From NCBI GenBank assembly GCA_037903355.1, contig JBAJFE010000023.1, positions 310,001 through 374,000 of the forward strand: a stretch of 64,000 bases of DNA, written 5' to 3'. The DNA is from Trichuris trichiura. Taxonomy: Eukaryota; Nematoda; Enoplea; Trichinellida; Trichuridae. Positions 36,008-47,500 of this stretch are shown here, one piece after another. Both the position numbers and the translations under genes were made by a program. Every line of letters begins with the position of its first letter. Positions within the stretch are counted from its first letter, which is position 1. The notes beneath the pieces were generated by a model. That model was not told the origin of the DNA, made no database searches, and worked only from the letters and a program-made list of their open reading frames with translations.

Positions 36008-36361
36008 CGGTCAAATGATGTGTGCAATTTGTGAGACGAGATTTATCTTCCATCGCTTTCTAACGTTTAAAACGAGGGTTTCAAAGTTTTCTATTGGAAA
36101 TTTCTTCTGTGTCTGTCAGCTGCTGCTTCTCTTGTTTCGTGAATTTTGTAGGGCTGTATGTGTGTGTATATATGTTGACTTATTTATCCTATTTTCTTGC
36201 GTCGTCAATTCCCGTTTTTTCATTTTCGTCCATTTTTGTATCCATTTTTGTGAATTTTGCCCCTTGTTTCTTCCAAGTAATTTGTGGTCCTCTTTAATTT
36301 TCCATTTGTTCTATGTTTGTAATGACTTGTTCCTTTAACTTTTTCCACGTGCTTTTGTATC

Positions 36362-37563
36362 TTATCCATCCAGTGAGCAACACTTGTAGCGGGTGATAAT
36401 ATTTGTCCATACATCACTTATATCTGCCCCTTGATCGCGGTTAAAGGTTGCGTTGTGTTTAATGCATAGGGCCTCTTTAAATTTTCTTAAACGCAGGTTG
36501 CTTTCATAACATACGACTTTGGACCGGAGGGGCTGTTTGCAGTGCGCCGCGTGTTCCACTACAGCGAAAGCTTGAATTGCTTTGTCCATGCTGATTCTTG
36601 GATTTAATATTAATCTTCCGCGTTGAGCAATTGAGGTGCCATTATTTTCGAGGATATTTTTTGCTTTCTTATAACAGTTTAGCTTTTTTTATGTGTTCGC
36701 TGAACATACGTTCTAAAGTATTGCCTGTTTCTCCAACATAAACTCCTGAACACGTACATTCAATTGCGTATACTAGGCCAGTTTTTTCAGCTGTAGGAAT
36801 TTTTTCTTTGTCTGTACGAAGAATCGATCTGAGATTGGCGAAATTCTTGAAATAGACTCTGAAGCCTAATCTTTTTCCTAATAGGATAATTTTTTCGCCT
36901 AGTCCTACTACATAGACGACAACTAAATGTGGAGTGTGTGAAATATTTGGTTCAGGGGGTTCACGTTTGTGTAGCTTGTACTTGAGTACTTGGTCAATGA
37001 AGGATTTAGGATAATGGTTTTTGTGGAAGACTTTTCTAATATAGTTAAGTTCCGGCTTTAGATATTCAGGATCGCATATATTTATCGCCCTGTCGACCAT
37101 TCCGGAGAGGCTACCACGCATTACTAATCGTGGATGATGTGATGAGAAGTTGAGATATTGGTCAGTCTGCGTGGGTTTCCTATAGACTCTGGTTTTAAGC
37201 CATTCGTTTGTGCGAATAATTAGCACATCCAGAAAGGGTTTTGTTTTCTTCTTTTTCCATGGTGAAGACGATTTAGTTTGGACGCATGTTGTTGAGGAAT
37301 TGTAAAAATTGTTCTTCTTTTCCGGCCTTAATAATTACAAAGATATCGTCCACATATCTTTTGAAGAGGAGTGGGGCGATTTTTCTATCTACAGTTTCGA
37401 AGATGTTTCTTTCAAGGTTCTCCATAAAAATTTCTGCTAAGAATTCCTCAAGAACAACATTTCTACAGTTCCTCAACAACATGCGCCCAAACCAGATAGT
37501 CTTCACCATGGAAAAAGAAAAAAACAAAACTGTTCCGTTTCTAGATGTGCTAATTATTCGCAC
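36362..37563 (-). pseudogene. Left PLE: RT 3' half plus GIY-YIG, frameshifted
   Basis: Minus strand. 37440-37273 carries LAEIFMENL and the RT motif RYVDDIFVI. A frame change follows, then 37226-36669 carries PFLDVLIIRT-type sequence, SSHHPRLVMRGSLSG and the GIY-YIG core VYAIECTCSGVYVGETGNT. A further shift separates the end of the domain (36589-36362: RISMDKAIQAFAVVEHAAHC). At its 5' end the RT is missing, so this is a 5'-truncated copy. Confidence 0.85.
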
Positions 37564-38411
37564 AAATGAAGGGCCTAAAATTAGAGTCTATAGAAAACGC
37601 ACGCAGACTGACCAATATCTCAACTTCTCATCACATCATCCACGATCAATAATGCGTGGTAGCCTCTCCGGAATAGTCGATAGGGCGATCAATATATGCG
37701 ATCCTGAATATCTAAAGCCAGAACTTAACTATATTAGAAAACTCTTCTACAAAAACCATTATCCTAAATCCTTCATTGACCAAGTACTCAAGTACAAGCT
37801 ACACAAACGTGAACCCCCTGAACCAAATATTTCACACACTCCACATTTAGTTGTTGTCTATGTAGTAGGACTAGGCGAAAAAATTATCCTATTAGGAAAA
37901 AGATTAGGCTTCAGAGTCTATTTCAAGAATTTCGCCAATCTCAGATCGATTCTTCGTACAGACAAAGAAAAAATTCCTACAGCTGAAAAAACTGGCCTAG
38001 TATACGCAATTGAATGTACGTGTTCAGGAGTTTATGTTGGAGAAACAGGCAATACTTTAGAACGTATGTTCAGCGAACACATAAAAAAAGCTAAACTGTT
38101 ATAAGAAAGCAAAAAATATCCTCGAAAATAATGGCACCTCAATTGCTCAACGCGGAAGATTAATATTAAATCCAAGAATCAGCATGGACAAAGCAATTCA
38201 AGCTTTCGCTGTAGTGGAACACGCGGCGCACTGCAAACAGCCCCTCCGGTCCAAAGTCGTATGTTATGAAAGCAACCTGCGTTTAAGAAAATTTAAAGAG
38301 GCCCTATGCATTAAACACAACGCAACCTTTAACCGCGATCAAGGGGCAGATATAAGTGATGTATGGACAAATATTATCACCCGCTACAAGTGTTGCTCAC
38401 TGGATGGATAA
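37455..38411 (+). pseudogene. Right PLE: RT end plus GIY-YIG, 5'-truncated
   Basis: Plus strand, from about 37455 open to 38104 and then, after a shift, 38184-38411. It starts after the YVDD region ([15 protein letters not shown]), so it is shorter at its 5' end than the left copy. Contains SGVYVGETGNT. Sequence is nearly the same as the left arm; differences are mainly single bases. Confidence 0.85.
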
Positions 38412-38765
38412 GATACAAAAGCACGTGGAAAAAGTTAAAGGAACAAGTCATTACAAACATAGAACAAATGGAAAATTAAAGAGGGCCACAAATTACTTGG
38501 AAGAAACAAGGGGCAAAATTTACAAAAATGGATACAAAATTGGACGAAAAAGAAAAAACGGGAATTGACGACGCAAGAAAATAGGATAAATAAATCTATA
38601 CATATACACACACATACAGCCCTACAAAATTCACGAAACAAGAGAAGCGGCAGCTGACAGACACAGAAGACATTTCCAATAGAAAACTTTGAAACCCTCA
38701 TTTTAAAGGTTAGAAAGCGATGGAAGATAAATCTCGTCCCACAAATTACACACATCATTTGACCG

Positions 38766-38800
38766 CTGACGACGGGTCGTGACAGACCCGAAAGCTCCGG
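38766..38800 (+). ncRNA. Hammerhead-like core, right PLE arm
   Basis: Plus strand: CTGACGA (38766-38772), hairpin CGGGTC / GTGACA loop / GACCCG (38773-38790), AAAGCTCCGG. The best preserved of the four copies together with 8402-8435. Sense orientation, about 355 bp after the GIY-YIG frame. Confidence 0.5.
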
Positions 38801-38980
38801 AGAGGAAAACATTTTTCGTTTATTGTACATAGCAACGGGACATTGGATCCGTAATAAAGACACTTAAATATGAAATGAAGCCATTTTTATTTGTACTCTC
38901 CGTTCGCGCCTTTTCCAGAATCATCGAATCGTTGGGACAAAATTTCGCTCAGCCTACTTACATTTTGGCTTAATCCAAAA

Positions 38981-40860
38981 CAGTGTTTCTCAAGCTTGGG
39001 CCCCCTGAGAACGCTTCCGAGTGTCCGGGCCCCCTTATTCTGATTGGCCAATTTCAACGCACTGATAGGCTGAAATGGTTTCAACGCTTAGAAGGTCAAC
39101 CACAGCTGTACAAATTTATTTCTGCAAACTGTTTTTCGAGAAGTCAACGAGAGCTGCTTGGCTCGCACAGATGCAATTGAACTAGCCCGTCGATGTTGGG
39201 CTCGATCGAGGTAACTCGCAAACAGAGCTCGCCACGTCTGACTATTTGTAGCTGACTGCGTTTCTTCGTAACTAGATCCGTAACAATACTAAATGCGCGC
39301 TCCACTAGACTCGATGAGGGAAGATAAACCAGTAACTTTTTTACCACATCCCATACGCCAGGGTACAACTCTAGGATTTCTCTGCAGGCAGAACTGCTGA
39401 TAACCCTTTGACAACCTGGCCTTGAGCTCCACGCTCGACCGTAACTCCAGCAGCTCTTCTTGCAGTGACATCTCTTCGTCGTCTGAATTGGTTAGCGGAT
39501 TGATCACCCAGTCTGGGATTACCATCGATAAAATGTCATGAAAACGACGTGTGAAATCGTCGTGCATCGCTTCGAGATGCTCACAGTAGAATTTCACATC
39601 CACTTCAGATATCCTACCTTCCTTTCCCATTTGGGAAAAATTTTGAAACTGGGACAACTCACATCTTGCAAAGTTGCGCTTGAAGGAAAGCAGCTTTGAC
39701 ATGAACGCAGAGATATTGGATTTTGTCTTAATCAAGTTCAGATCGTCCGCCTGGAGCTGCTTATTCATCTCACTAAATCTAAAATACAAGTCTGCTAAGT
39801 ACGCGATGCCCGCTTTCCGATTACGCAAATTCTCCCTCAGCGAAAGCGTCCTCCTCTTCAAAAAATTGAATAACGGATTCGTACAGGACAAAAAACCTCG
39901 ACAAGCAGGCACCCTTTGATAGCCATCTCACTTCTGTGTGCTGAAGTAGACGATTGAAGTACTTGTTATTTTCATCACATAGTCGTCAAAAAAGTCTCTC
40001 ACTGAATGGGTTACTTTTGATCTTGTTTACCGCGTTGATGGCAAACCGAAGGGATTCATTCAAATGTGGGCTCTAACGGCAGGCTACGAGATGCTGCTGA
40101 CGCAACACTCAAGGGATCCACGGCACGTTGGAAACCATGATTTTTAGATACAATATGAATCCCCGTTGACAGCCGAGCATAGCTGGTACACCATCTGTTG
40201 CCACGGCTATTATGTTCTGAAGGGGAATAGCTTTTTCCACAAAGAATTCTTCCACTACTTTAAAGATAGATTCACCCTTTCTGTCTGTACTCAATTCTTT
40301 CGAAAGCAATAATTCTTTTACAAACTGTTCTTCTTTTATAAACCTGACGTAGGCCAGTAAAAGCGATTCATTTCCAGGCATTGTGGATTCATCCAATTGC
40401 AACGAGAATTCCCTCTCTCTGAGCATGCAGCAGAGCGTTTCTTCAGTGTCCTCAGCCATTGCATTGATTCGTTTCTGAACAATATCATTCTTCAGTGGCA
40501 TTTTCCTGGTAACATCATCTGCGTTTTGGTGAAGCACGGTTTCCAGAAGTTCAGCTATGGCGGGAATTATCAATTTCTCGCCGATCGTATGAGGCTTACC
40601 CGCCTTCGCAATTAACAAGGAGGTTCTATATGACGCTGCAAGTCCGTCACGATGTAGTTTTGAAAGAAAGGGTATCATACTGTTCGGTGCTCTCTTCTTC
40701 ATTACCTTCTCCCTCAGGACCCGGTAGTAGGACACGCCCTTATTACTCATGTTCGGGTGCCGTCTCATTAAGTGGCGTTTCATTCTGGACGGCTTCATAG
40801 ACTCGTTTGAGAAAACTCTTTCGCATAACAAACAAACATTTTTTTAAGCGGGTTGACGGG
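38981..40860 (-). mobile_element. hAT transposon, ZBED5-like, 5'-truncated
   Basis: Its 3' end is marked by CAGTGTTTCTCAA at 38981, the usual hAT terminal motif and shared with the MITE at 18117. Coding remnants run on the minus strand to about 40850. No inverted partner of the terminal motif is seen up to 41000, so the 5' end appears lost or degraded. Confidence 0.8.
39144..40860 (-). pseudogene. ZBED5-type hAT transposase, broken
   Basis: Minus strand. BED-type zinc finger near 40840-40760: CLLCERVF then MKRHLMRRHP (CxxC...HxxxxH). Transposase core with LQLDEST and AVATDGVPAMLGCQRGF (40500-40109). A frame break follows, then helical region 39912-39289 (LNLIKTKSNISAFMSK...). Another break precedes the C-terminal hAT dimerisation segment 39368-39144 (SSSLVERAFSIVTDLVTKKR). 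The order matches ZBED5-like proteins derived from hAT transposases. At least two frame breaks mean it is not functional. Confidence 0.85.
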
Positions 40861-42330
40861 TTCTCCCAGAGTGCACTGAAGCACTGAGCATCACGAAGGG
40901 TCAACGGTAGACTGTAGGGAAAAATACGACTAAATGCTCTAAAGGCTTTAAAAATGGGACACTTTGTTGCTTTGAACGAGCCTACGGGTTTTCTATAGTA
41001 AAAATACGGTATGTTGCAGCCATTTCGTGAGCATCCCGAAGGTCTGTTTCGTCTTCCCTTTTTCTCCGATCTTTCATTTTTTGAAAAGCAGGCAAACCAT
41101 ACCGTACCTCCTTTAGTGGTTTCAAAGAGGAGAATGGTTTAATTTTTAAAAAAGCAGTTAGAATTATTTATAGATTTACCGGTCGCTTGAGAATAGCTCG
41201 GTTGCACGTGAAGGCATGCATGAAGTCATTGCTTGCGCGGTTTGTGCTATTCAAACGCTTACCGTTCTTGTTCCGGCAAAACAATGGTACCATAGGTGAT
41301 TAAACGTTAACAGAAGAAGAATAACGATGGAATTCATGCCGACTCTTCCGTAGTCATTCGTTGAAATCGTTAAGTATTCGTCTGTTTGCTTAGCTACTCA
41401 AACACCTGACATTTCATAGTATGTTTGCTAAAGAGTTAATAGAATGCCGCGTTAATGATATGTTATTTGTATTATTGTTGTCGCATCGAAGAAGCCGCGT
41501 CGGTTGCAGCCGCTCTGAAAGTTTATCGTTGTGACGTTGTTCGCGTTAACAATGGTTTGAAGGGATGTTTACTCCGCGAAAGGACATTGCGCAAACTGCT
41601 AATACAAATTGACAAAGTGACTGCGCGGGTTGACTCGTCGTCATTAACATCAATCAGTCAATCATAGAATCGCGTCGTAAATCTGACCAAAATAATTTCG
41701 AACCGAACAGCGAACAAGGCGCCCTCTATCTATGTTGTCTGTCCCTTTTTTTGTTGAAAAAGGCATTTTATGGGATTGAATAATTAGTTGTCGCTTAACT
41801 TTAATTTTCCATTTTCCAAAATGATTGAACCGCCCTTTATTTTGGTTACGTCAATAAGCTTCGCTATGCAACGCGTGTTGGTTAATAAAGTTTACGAAGT
41901 TTGCTTAATTTTTTTTCAAGGTTTGCCTGCGCGGCCTTTCATTATTTTTTTTCTTAATTTAACGTATCTTATGTTGAGCTATATTCATCGAACTAAATCT
42001 TAGGTATACGGTAGTTGAAAGTAGGAAAGTCAGGTTCGCTGTTGAAAAAGTATTTCTCTCTGGTGACGATTGGCAGTATTGCGACTTATAGCTTTAAATG
42101 ACTATTTTTACGTACAGTATATCTGCTTCGATTGGAGAGATGAACGCTAAGAAAGCAAATTTGTTATTTTTATTTTTAAAAGTTATTCGAAAATCAACGC
42201 GGTTGACACTTTCTCGAATTATTAGTATGCATGCTGGGTGTATGTTTAGTCCAAATAGTTTATTGAGTTTTTCTTTGATTTTTAACGCATACAGTTTGCT
42301 AGCAACTGTTACTGAATGTTGAGCATAATT
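40861..42330. other. Region between hAT element and coiled-coil gene
   Basis: No gene recognised. A plus-strand open segment ending at 41667 (EEAASVAAALKVYRCDVV..., LRERTLRKLLIQIDKVT) has coding-like, helical composition and could be a last exon of an unidentified gene; 41788-42003 is open but hydrophobic and unassigned. ACTGTAGGGAAAA occurs at 40911. Confidence 0.35.
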
Positions 42331-43691
42331 TTATTTTTTGTCTTTCCGCACTATTGTTCCGCTGCCGTCGCAAACCAGTTCTCTCTGCCATACTCTTTCC
42401 AGGCAATCCCACATGGAAAACTCTTTTTCTTCCAAACTTGAATTTTCAAGTTCTTCTATTCTTCTTTTGTTTTCTCTTTGCAGGTGTTTGTACACTTCAT
42501 TGCGCTTTAGGTCGTCTTCAATAAAGTCGAGCTGAAATAATCTTTTGTGCACTTATTGCTCAACTGTCGTGCAAGTGTTAGTTCACAAATACTCTTTTCA
42601 TTTTCGACGAGTTGTTAACTTGTTAAGGCGATCAGTTGCGACTCTCTACTGCAATGGCAACTTATAACAAACCACTCTAAAATCATTCGCTGAATGCACA
42701 GCTACAATACTGTTTTGATGTTTTTTTTCTCTCTGTACTCTTTTAGCCTTTTTGTCATATTTTGATTTTCTTGAAACTTGCTTTCCTTTTTCCATTGCTC
42801 TATATATGTGTATATATATGTTACAGGCAATGTATAATATCCAGCATTCGATAGAATGCGTTTCCTTTTTTGGCAAAGTACGAAATGTCTGTGTTATTCT
42901 AGTATGCTGTACACTTTGCCCTAAGTATTATACAGAGTACGAAAGAATACATAGGCAAAGTTCGATTTGCATGCTGACAGTGGAAATTTTTATGCCTTTG
43001 TCACGTGCAGCCCCGCAAAGCTAAAGTGGCGACATCTATTGGACAAAATGTCTTGCTTTCTTGCTGCTTTGTCTCTGTTCTGTTTTTATATTTAGGCTTG
43101 AGCTTAGGGTAGGGCGGAACACGCTAGCGGGCATTCAATACATTCTCACGCCTTTATCAGCTATCCTGGTCCGTCATAGACTAAGCCTAAGCCAAAGTAT
43201 GAAGAAAGTGAAGTCGGAAAAATAGCGAGAAAACAAACCACTTCGACTCGTAGATGTCGCCACTGTAGGCACGCGGGGACAACGGAAAAAAAGTCAGCTT
43301 AATACTTTGCCCTTTCGTCATGTATATATAGGTATATATAATCGAAATGTAAAGATTACCTACTTTTCGAGCAAATGTTTCTCTGCACCTTTCGTAGTCA
43401 GCAAAAGCGAACGTCTCTTTGTACTTTTTGTATTCCAGACTTTCTGGAACAGAAAGATGATTGAGAGCTGAAAGTAGTTTACTTGAGCGCACAGTGACGC
43501 TTACTCGCTGTGGAAATTTGAATGTGCTTCTTTTGCAAGTGTTTGCAATGAAGATGCATTTCATGGACAACCATCTTTGCTTCTCGGTTCAACTTGCGGT
43601 AACTATCGATCATTGGTTTTGACACATTTGTGAGATCGATGTCGTCTATTGTAGCTTCTTTGTACGTTTTCACTAACGTCGCTTTTTGCAC
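42331..43691 (-). CDS. Unidentified coiled-coil protein gene, partly resolved
   Basis: Not recognised. Exons with good splice sites: up to about 43690-43505 (IDDIDLTNVSKPMIDSYRKL..., donor GTAAGC), 43467-43360 (acceptor TTTCAG; LNHLSVPESLEYKKYKETF..., donor GTAATC), phase 1 at both junctions, and a last exon 42531-42331 (acceptor TTTCAG; IEDDLKRNEVYKHLQRENKR... ending in a stop). A middle part (42876-42646, Lys/Arg-rich) may belong too. The product is charged and helical, with no signal peptide or membrane span. The first exon's start codon was not found. Confidence 0.45.
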
Positions 43692-43747
43692 GCTTGTCTG
43701 CCGAAAAGAATCAATTTCGTAACTTACGTCGGTTTATTGTAAAGTGA

Positions 43748-43750
<3 letters not shown>

Positions 43751-43806
<56 letters not shown>
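43751..43806. repeat. (TA)n microsatellite
   Basis: About 28 uninterrupted TA units. Confidence 0.95.
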
Positions 43807-43809
<3 letters not shown>

Positions 43810-46800
43810 CTTCACGCGCCCATACAAGAACGTTCATTTTCAATTTTTGCATACTTACGCGTTAATATAATGCGGCATATTTGATTTTGTGAATTGTGTA
43901 TAAATGTACGGAGAATTACGCGTCTTAGGCAAGGGAAAAGTCGATGAATTATATACGCATGGGTCGGTTCGCTTTTTACGACGGTATTTCGTTAGGTCGT
44001 GTTTCTTCGCAGCCTTCAGAAAAGCTAAACGCATTCCGTCACCAGTTTAATGACTATCCCGCGAATCAGTTTCAATCTTACAGTATTCTATGCGTTGTTC
44101 ATTTTCGGTTGTACTCTTCGGGTTTTGCTCTAATAATTTCCTGTCAGTATCGGTAGTGCACACAGTCTTTGTAGCTTTGCGTTATGTTGCCGAAAAGTAA
44201 TCTGTACAGTGATAATACGAACACTTAACGCTGCTTGGCAATTTTCGTACTCTATTGTATTCTTCTATAGCTTTGTTTTGTGACGTCAAGTAGTGCGTTC
44301 GCAAAGCCAAAATGTGTTTGCGTAGAAGTTCACTTTCTTCTTCGCATCATTGAAATATTGTTAAAGTGAGGTACATCTGAGCGTACAGAATAGAAGCGGT
44401 CCATAGCAAAAGCGAAACCGCCCCGTCAAATAGAAGTCCATTCATTTTATCGTCTATTCCAATTATCGTAATAACAACACCTTATATGGACGCCTTAATT
44501 GGAATGACTAATTTTTAATTTTTTCCATTGGAATTTGTCAGCTGACGCGGGCAGTCAGGAAAGTAAGATTTCAAGGAAGCGTGAGAAGGCTTAATGTAAG
44601 TTTAGGAATTCGCGCTCAAATGGGAATGTATAGTTAAAAAGTGTAAGTTGAAACTTACCCTCTTTGTTGTGCTGAAGCAGCAAAGGAAATTCCTACTGCA
44701 AGATGTCAAAGCGATTAGTTGTAGCGTAGAGAACAGCAGCAGCGTTTTAACAGCCATAATGCATTCGTGACTATATTTTCCAACGAAGTTTTGTGTTTAA
44801 ATATTTTGAAGTGGATGGTTTGATTTGGTTGACGTCGTTGACTTTGCGTTGAAAAATAGAATAGAACGAGATAACAATCGTTTAGGTCCAATAGGTCGTG
44901 TTGGCTGAGGGAAAACAAAGCTCTGCTATTTACACATAGCGCAAAACAGTTATGAATGGATTTGTCCGAATAGGCGATCCAGATTGGGTCGCAACATTAA
45001 TGTTTACTTGAAACGTTCAAATATTTGACGCTGGTAGAATAGGCGGTTAGCGGAAGAATATCCCGTTGGCAGACACTCCTTTTAGGGGCAACTTTGGTGT
45101 CAGTGACCGCGTCCTTTGATTCGACAATTTCTGTAAACAAACCTACGCGATCTTAACGTCATATCTTCTGAATGAACCTCTACAATGACGTCTCAATTGC
45201 TTACCACTTTTCAATGGAATTCGTGGATGTAAGTATACAGCTGCTACGGCAAGCAGAAGAAAGAAAAAATGCGAACTTATCTTGTTTAAACAACTTTTCG
45301 CTTCTTCATCTTCGTCGTCCAGCACGTCTGTTTTTAATTATAATCACAATTATAATATAGCCGACAGATTAGTTTTTTTCAAACTTTTTAAATTTTTTTC
45401 GCGTAGAATGCGTCTTATCAGATTTCGCTTTAAAATGTTCATTCCGACAAGCCGCGATTATTATTATTATTTATCCAACTTTAGCCTGGAAAAAGTACGA
45501 ATTGGTACTGTGTCCACAGTAAAGATGTTCAGGTTACAAGAAGAAATAACTTTCTTTGCTTTTTCTTTTGGCAAGGATGCTTATGCTGTTAAATTTGAAA
45601 TGACCAATCATATCCGTGCACAACTAAATGCCACATGATTATTTTTAGATGAATTTTCGAGTTTTTTTGCGGCGAAGAGCCTTTCCAACAAGTTGTGCTT
45701 AAACGCACTGCATCAGCTGACTATCCGCTTTTAGTAAAGTTTTTACTAGATCCAAGCTTGTATAAATATGTAAATTAAAGTATTTATGTTTTTTTTTAAG
45801 AAATGAACTTGCTTGCAACTATAACAAGTGATTCATAGGCGTTTTTGAAGTGAGATCTAAAAGTGTGCAACATTCTTTAATTGAACCGCCTTCTGTTGCA
45901 CAGTAATTTTAAAAATCTTTTTGTGTTGACATACTCGCGCGATATTAAAATTTCACATGGGAATGGTATGACTTTTCCATTATGTCGGCTTGTAGCGTCG
46001 ATCGCTTTTAGTTTTATTGCCTAATCCCGAACGCGCGTGGATAGGAGTACTTTTTTTCATTTTACAAGCATTGAGTACAGTATGAACAAAGAGTACGCGT
46101 TCGCGTCAACGCGAGAAAGCACACTTGTTAGGAACGTGTTTCGTGTATGATTCACCCGCCGGATTTCGCGTAGGATAATTGAAAGGACTTTTCGCGAAAC
46201 CAGTTTTTCTTAGGTTAAAATGAGCTTTTATTGGTTTTATTTAAGGTGATGAAAAAAATTTGCATTTTCGTAGTTTCTTTGGTGACTGCTAGATTATAAT
46301 AGATTCTACGTAAACTGCCGACTGCGCGAGTCATTCACTCCGCGTAAACGTTGTTCGTTCATATTCAGCTGCGCTTGGAAAGGCTCTGTCTGCATCTGTA
46401 GTGATTGGCGGGTTTTAAAGTAAGCTCTATGCCAGACGAGCGCGGCTTTTCATTCAACGTATTTTTTGAAGCCTGAAAGCTGTACGCAATCATTGTTGAT
46501 AAAGTAGGGCTTTTTTCTACATTTCAGCGTTTGAATATGTCGTCTAATCATAGTATCTATGAAGTTTCTTTTTTTGCCTTCGCGCGAAGGTAACCTTTGC
46601 GAGAATGCATTTTTGTTGCATAGGTGAAAGTAGGTGACAAAAACCCGTTTAGCTTATTTGCATAAGGACGTAAGAAAAAGATTATTTGAAATATTTCAAT
46701 CATCGAGTAGGCTAGTCACTGGATGCGCGACTTATTTGCTTTTTCCTTTTTGTTATGCCCATATAAGGAACATATTAAAGTCAAACCTTCACATTTGCGT

Positions 46801-47310
46801 GCCCGTTTTTCTTCATAATGGAACAGTTTGTGAGTGACGTCATTAAGACGTTGATTACCTTAGGGTTTGGCTATCAAGTAAACTTGCTTCATTGTTCATT
46901 ATAACGTTAATTTTTTCATTGTAAAATTTATAGTCTATTAAAGCTATAGGAAGTGTACAGGAGCTTTTGGGTGCTCAGCGAAGAAAACATTGTAATGTGA
47001 AGGATGACTAAACAGAAATGATGAATATGCTAATAATATTAACTTTCAAAGCGGTAAGAAATACTGTGATTGTCGAATCCCGAAAAAGAAGCAAATACGT
47101 TTAGCTTTTGTTTTTGTCACCGCTTCCTTTCCGCTCGCAAAAATACGTCATGCTTTTCGCTTTTGTTCTTTACTCTGATAATGTTTACCTTTGAATGAAC
47201 GTACAAACTGCTGCGTGCAGTAGCGATTGTACATTTTGCAGACCTGTTCAGCTTTGAATTTTGCTACAATTCGACGTGTATTTGAGTTGTTCATTGAAAT
47301 ACATAACACA

Positions 47311-47316
47311 TTTATT
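47311..47316 (-). terminator. Candidate polyadenylation signal of the SLC6 gene
   Basis: AATAAA on the minus strand, 185 bases after the SLC6 stop codon. Confidence 0.4.
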
Positions 47317-47500
47317 ATTACAATGCGGGTAGAGTAGGAAAACAATCTCTCAGCACCATTTCTCGGCATGTTACAAAGCATTGCTTGAGAAGCGCTACTG
47401 CGATCGTGGATATTCCGACTTTAAAATTCAACTTACCGACCGAAGTGAACATCGCGTATTTTTCGTTCATATTTGAGCGACGGGGCGGGAAAACTTTCAT

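Larger units (their letters stand above)
35898..38874. mobile_element. Two Penelope-like elements head to head: 3 kb palindrome
   Basis: Left arm about 35898-37310 (element on minus strand) and right arm about 37455-38874 (plus strand) are inverted copies of about 1.4 kb differing at only a few percent of positions. The ~145 bp centre belongs to the left copy, which reaches further 5' into the RT gene (YVDD region). Both arms carry the end of the RT, the GIY-YIG module, the 3' region and a hammerhead-like core in sense orientation, and end with TTTCATATTTAAGTGTC or its complement. The family is that of the element at 6174-8510. Confidence 0.88.
43692..47500. other. Long region with no recognised gene
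   Basis: Contains a long TA microsatellite and some exon-like plus-strand segments near 45560-45776: DAYAVKFEMTNHIRAQLNAT, then FQQVVLKRTASADYPLLVKF ending in a stop at 45776. These have coding-like composition but no identified family or clear joining. Frames at 43944-44156 and 45143-45325 are unassigned. Confidence 0.35.

Noticed and set aside
35910..36338. 142-codon frame at the PLE terminus, repeated inverted at 38435-38863
   Set aside because: It is the non-coding 3' region of the Penelope-like elements read in the antisense direction; its duplication comes from the palindrome, not from selection on a protein.
43025..43270. GTGGCGACATCTA present inverted at about 43026 and 43253
   Set aside because: A single 13-base inverted match without further arm similarity; not enough to call a repeat.
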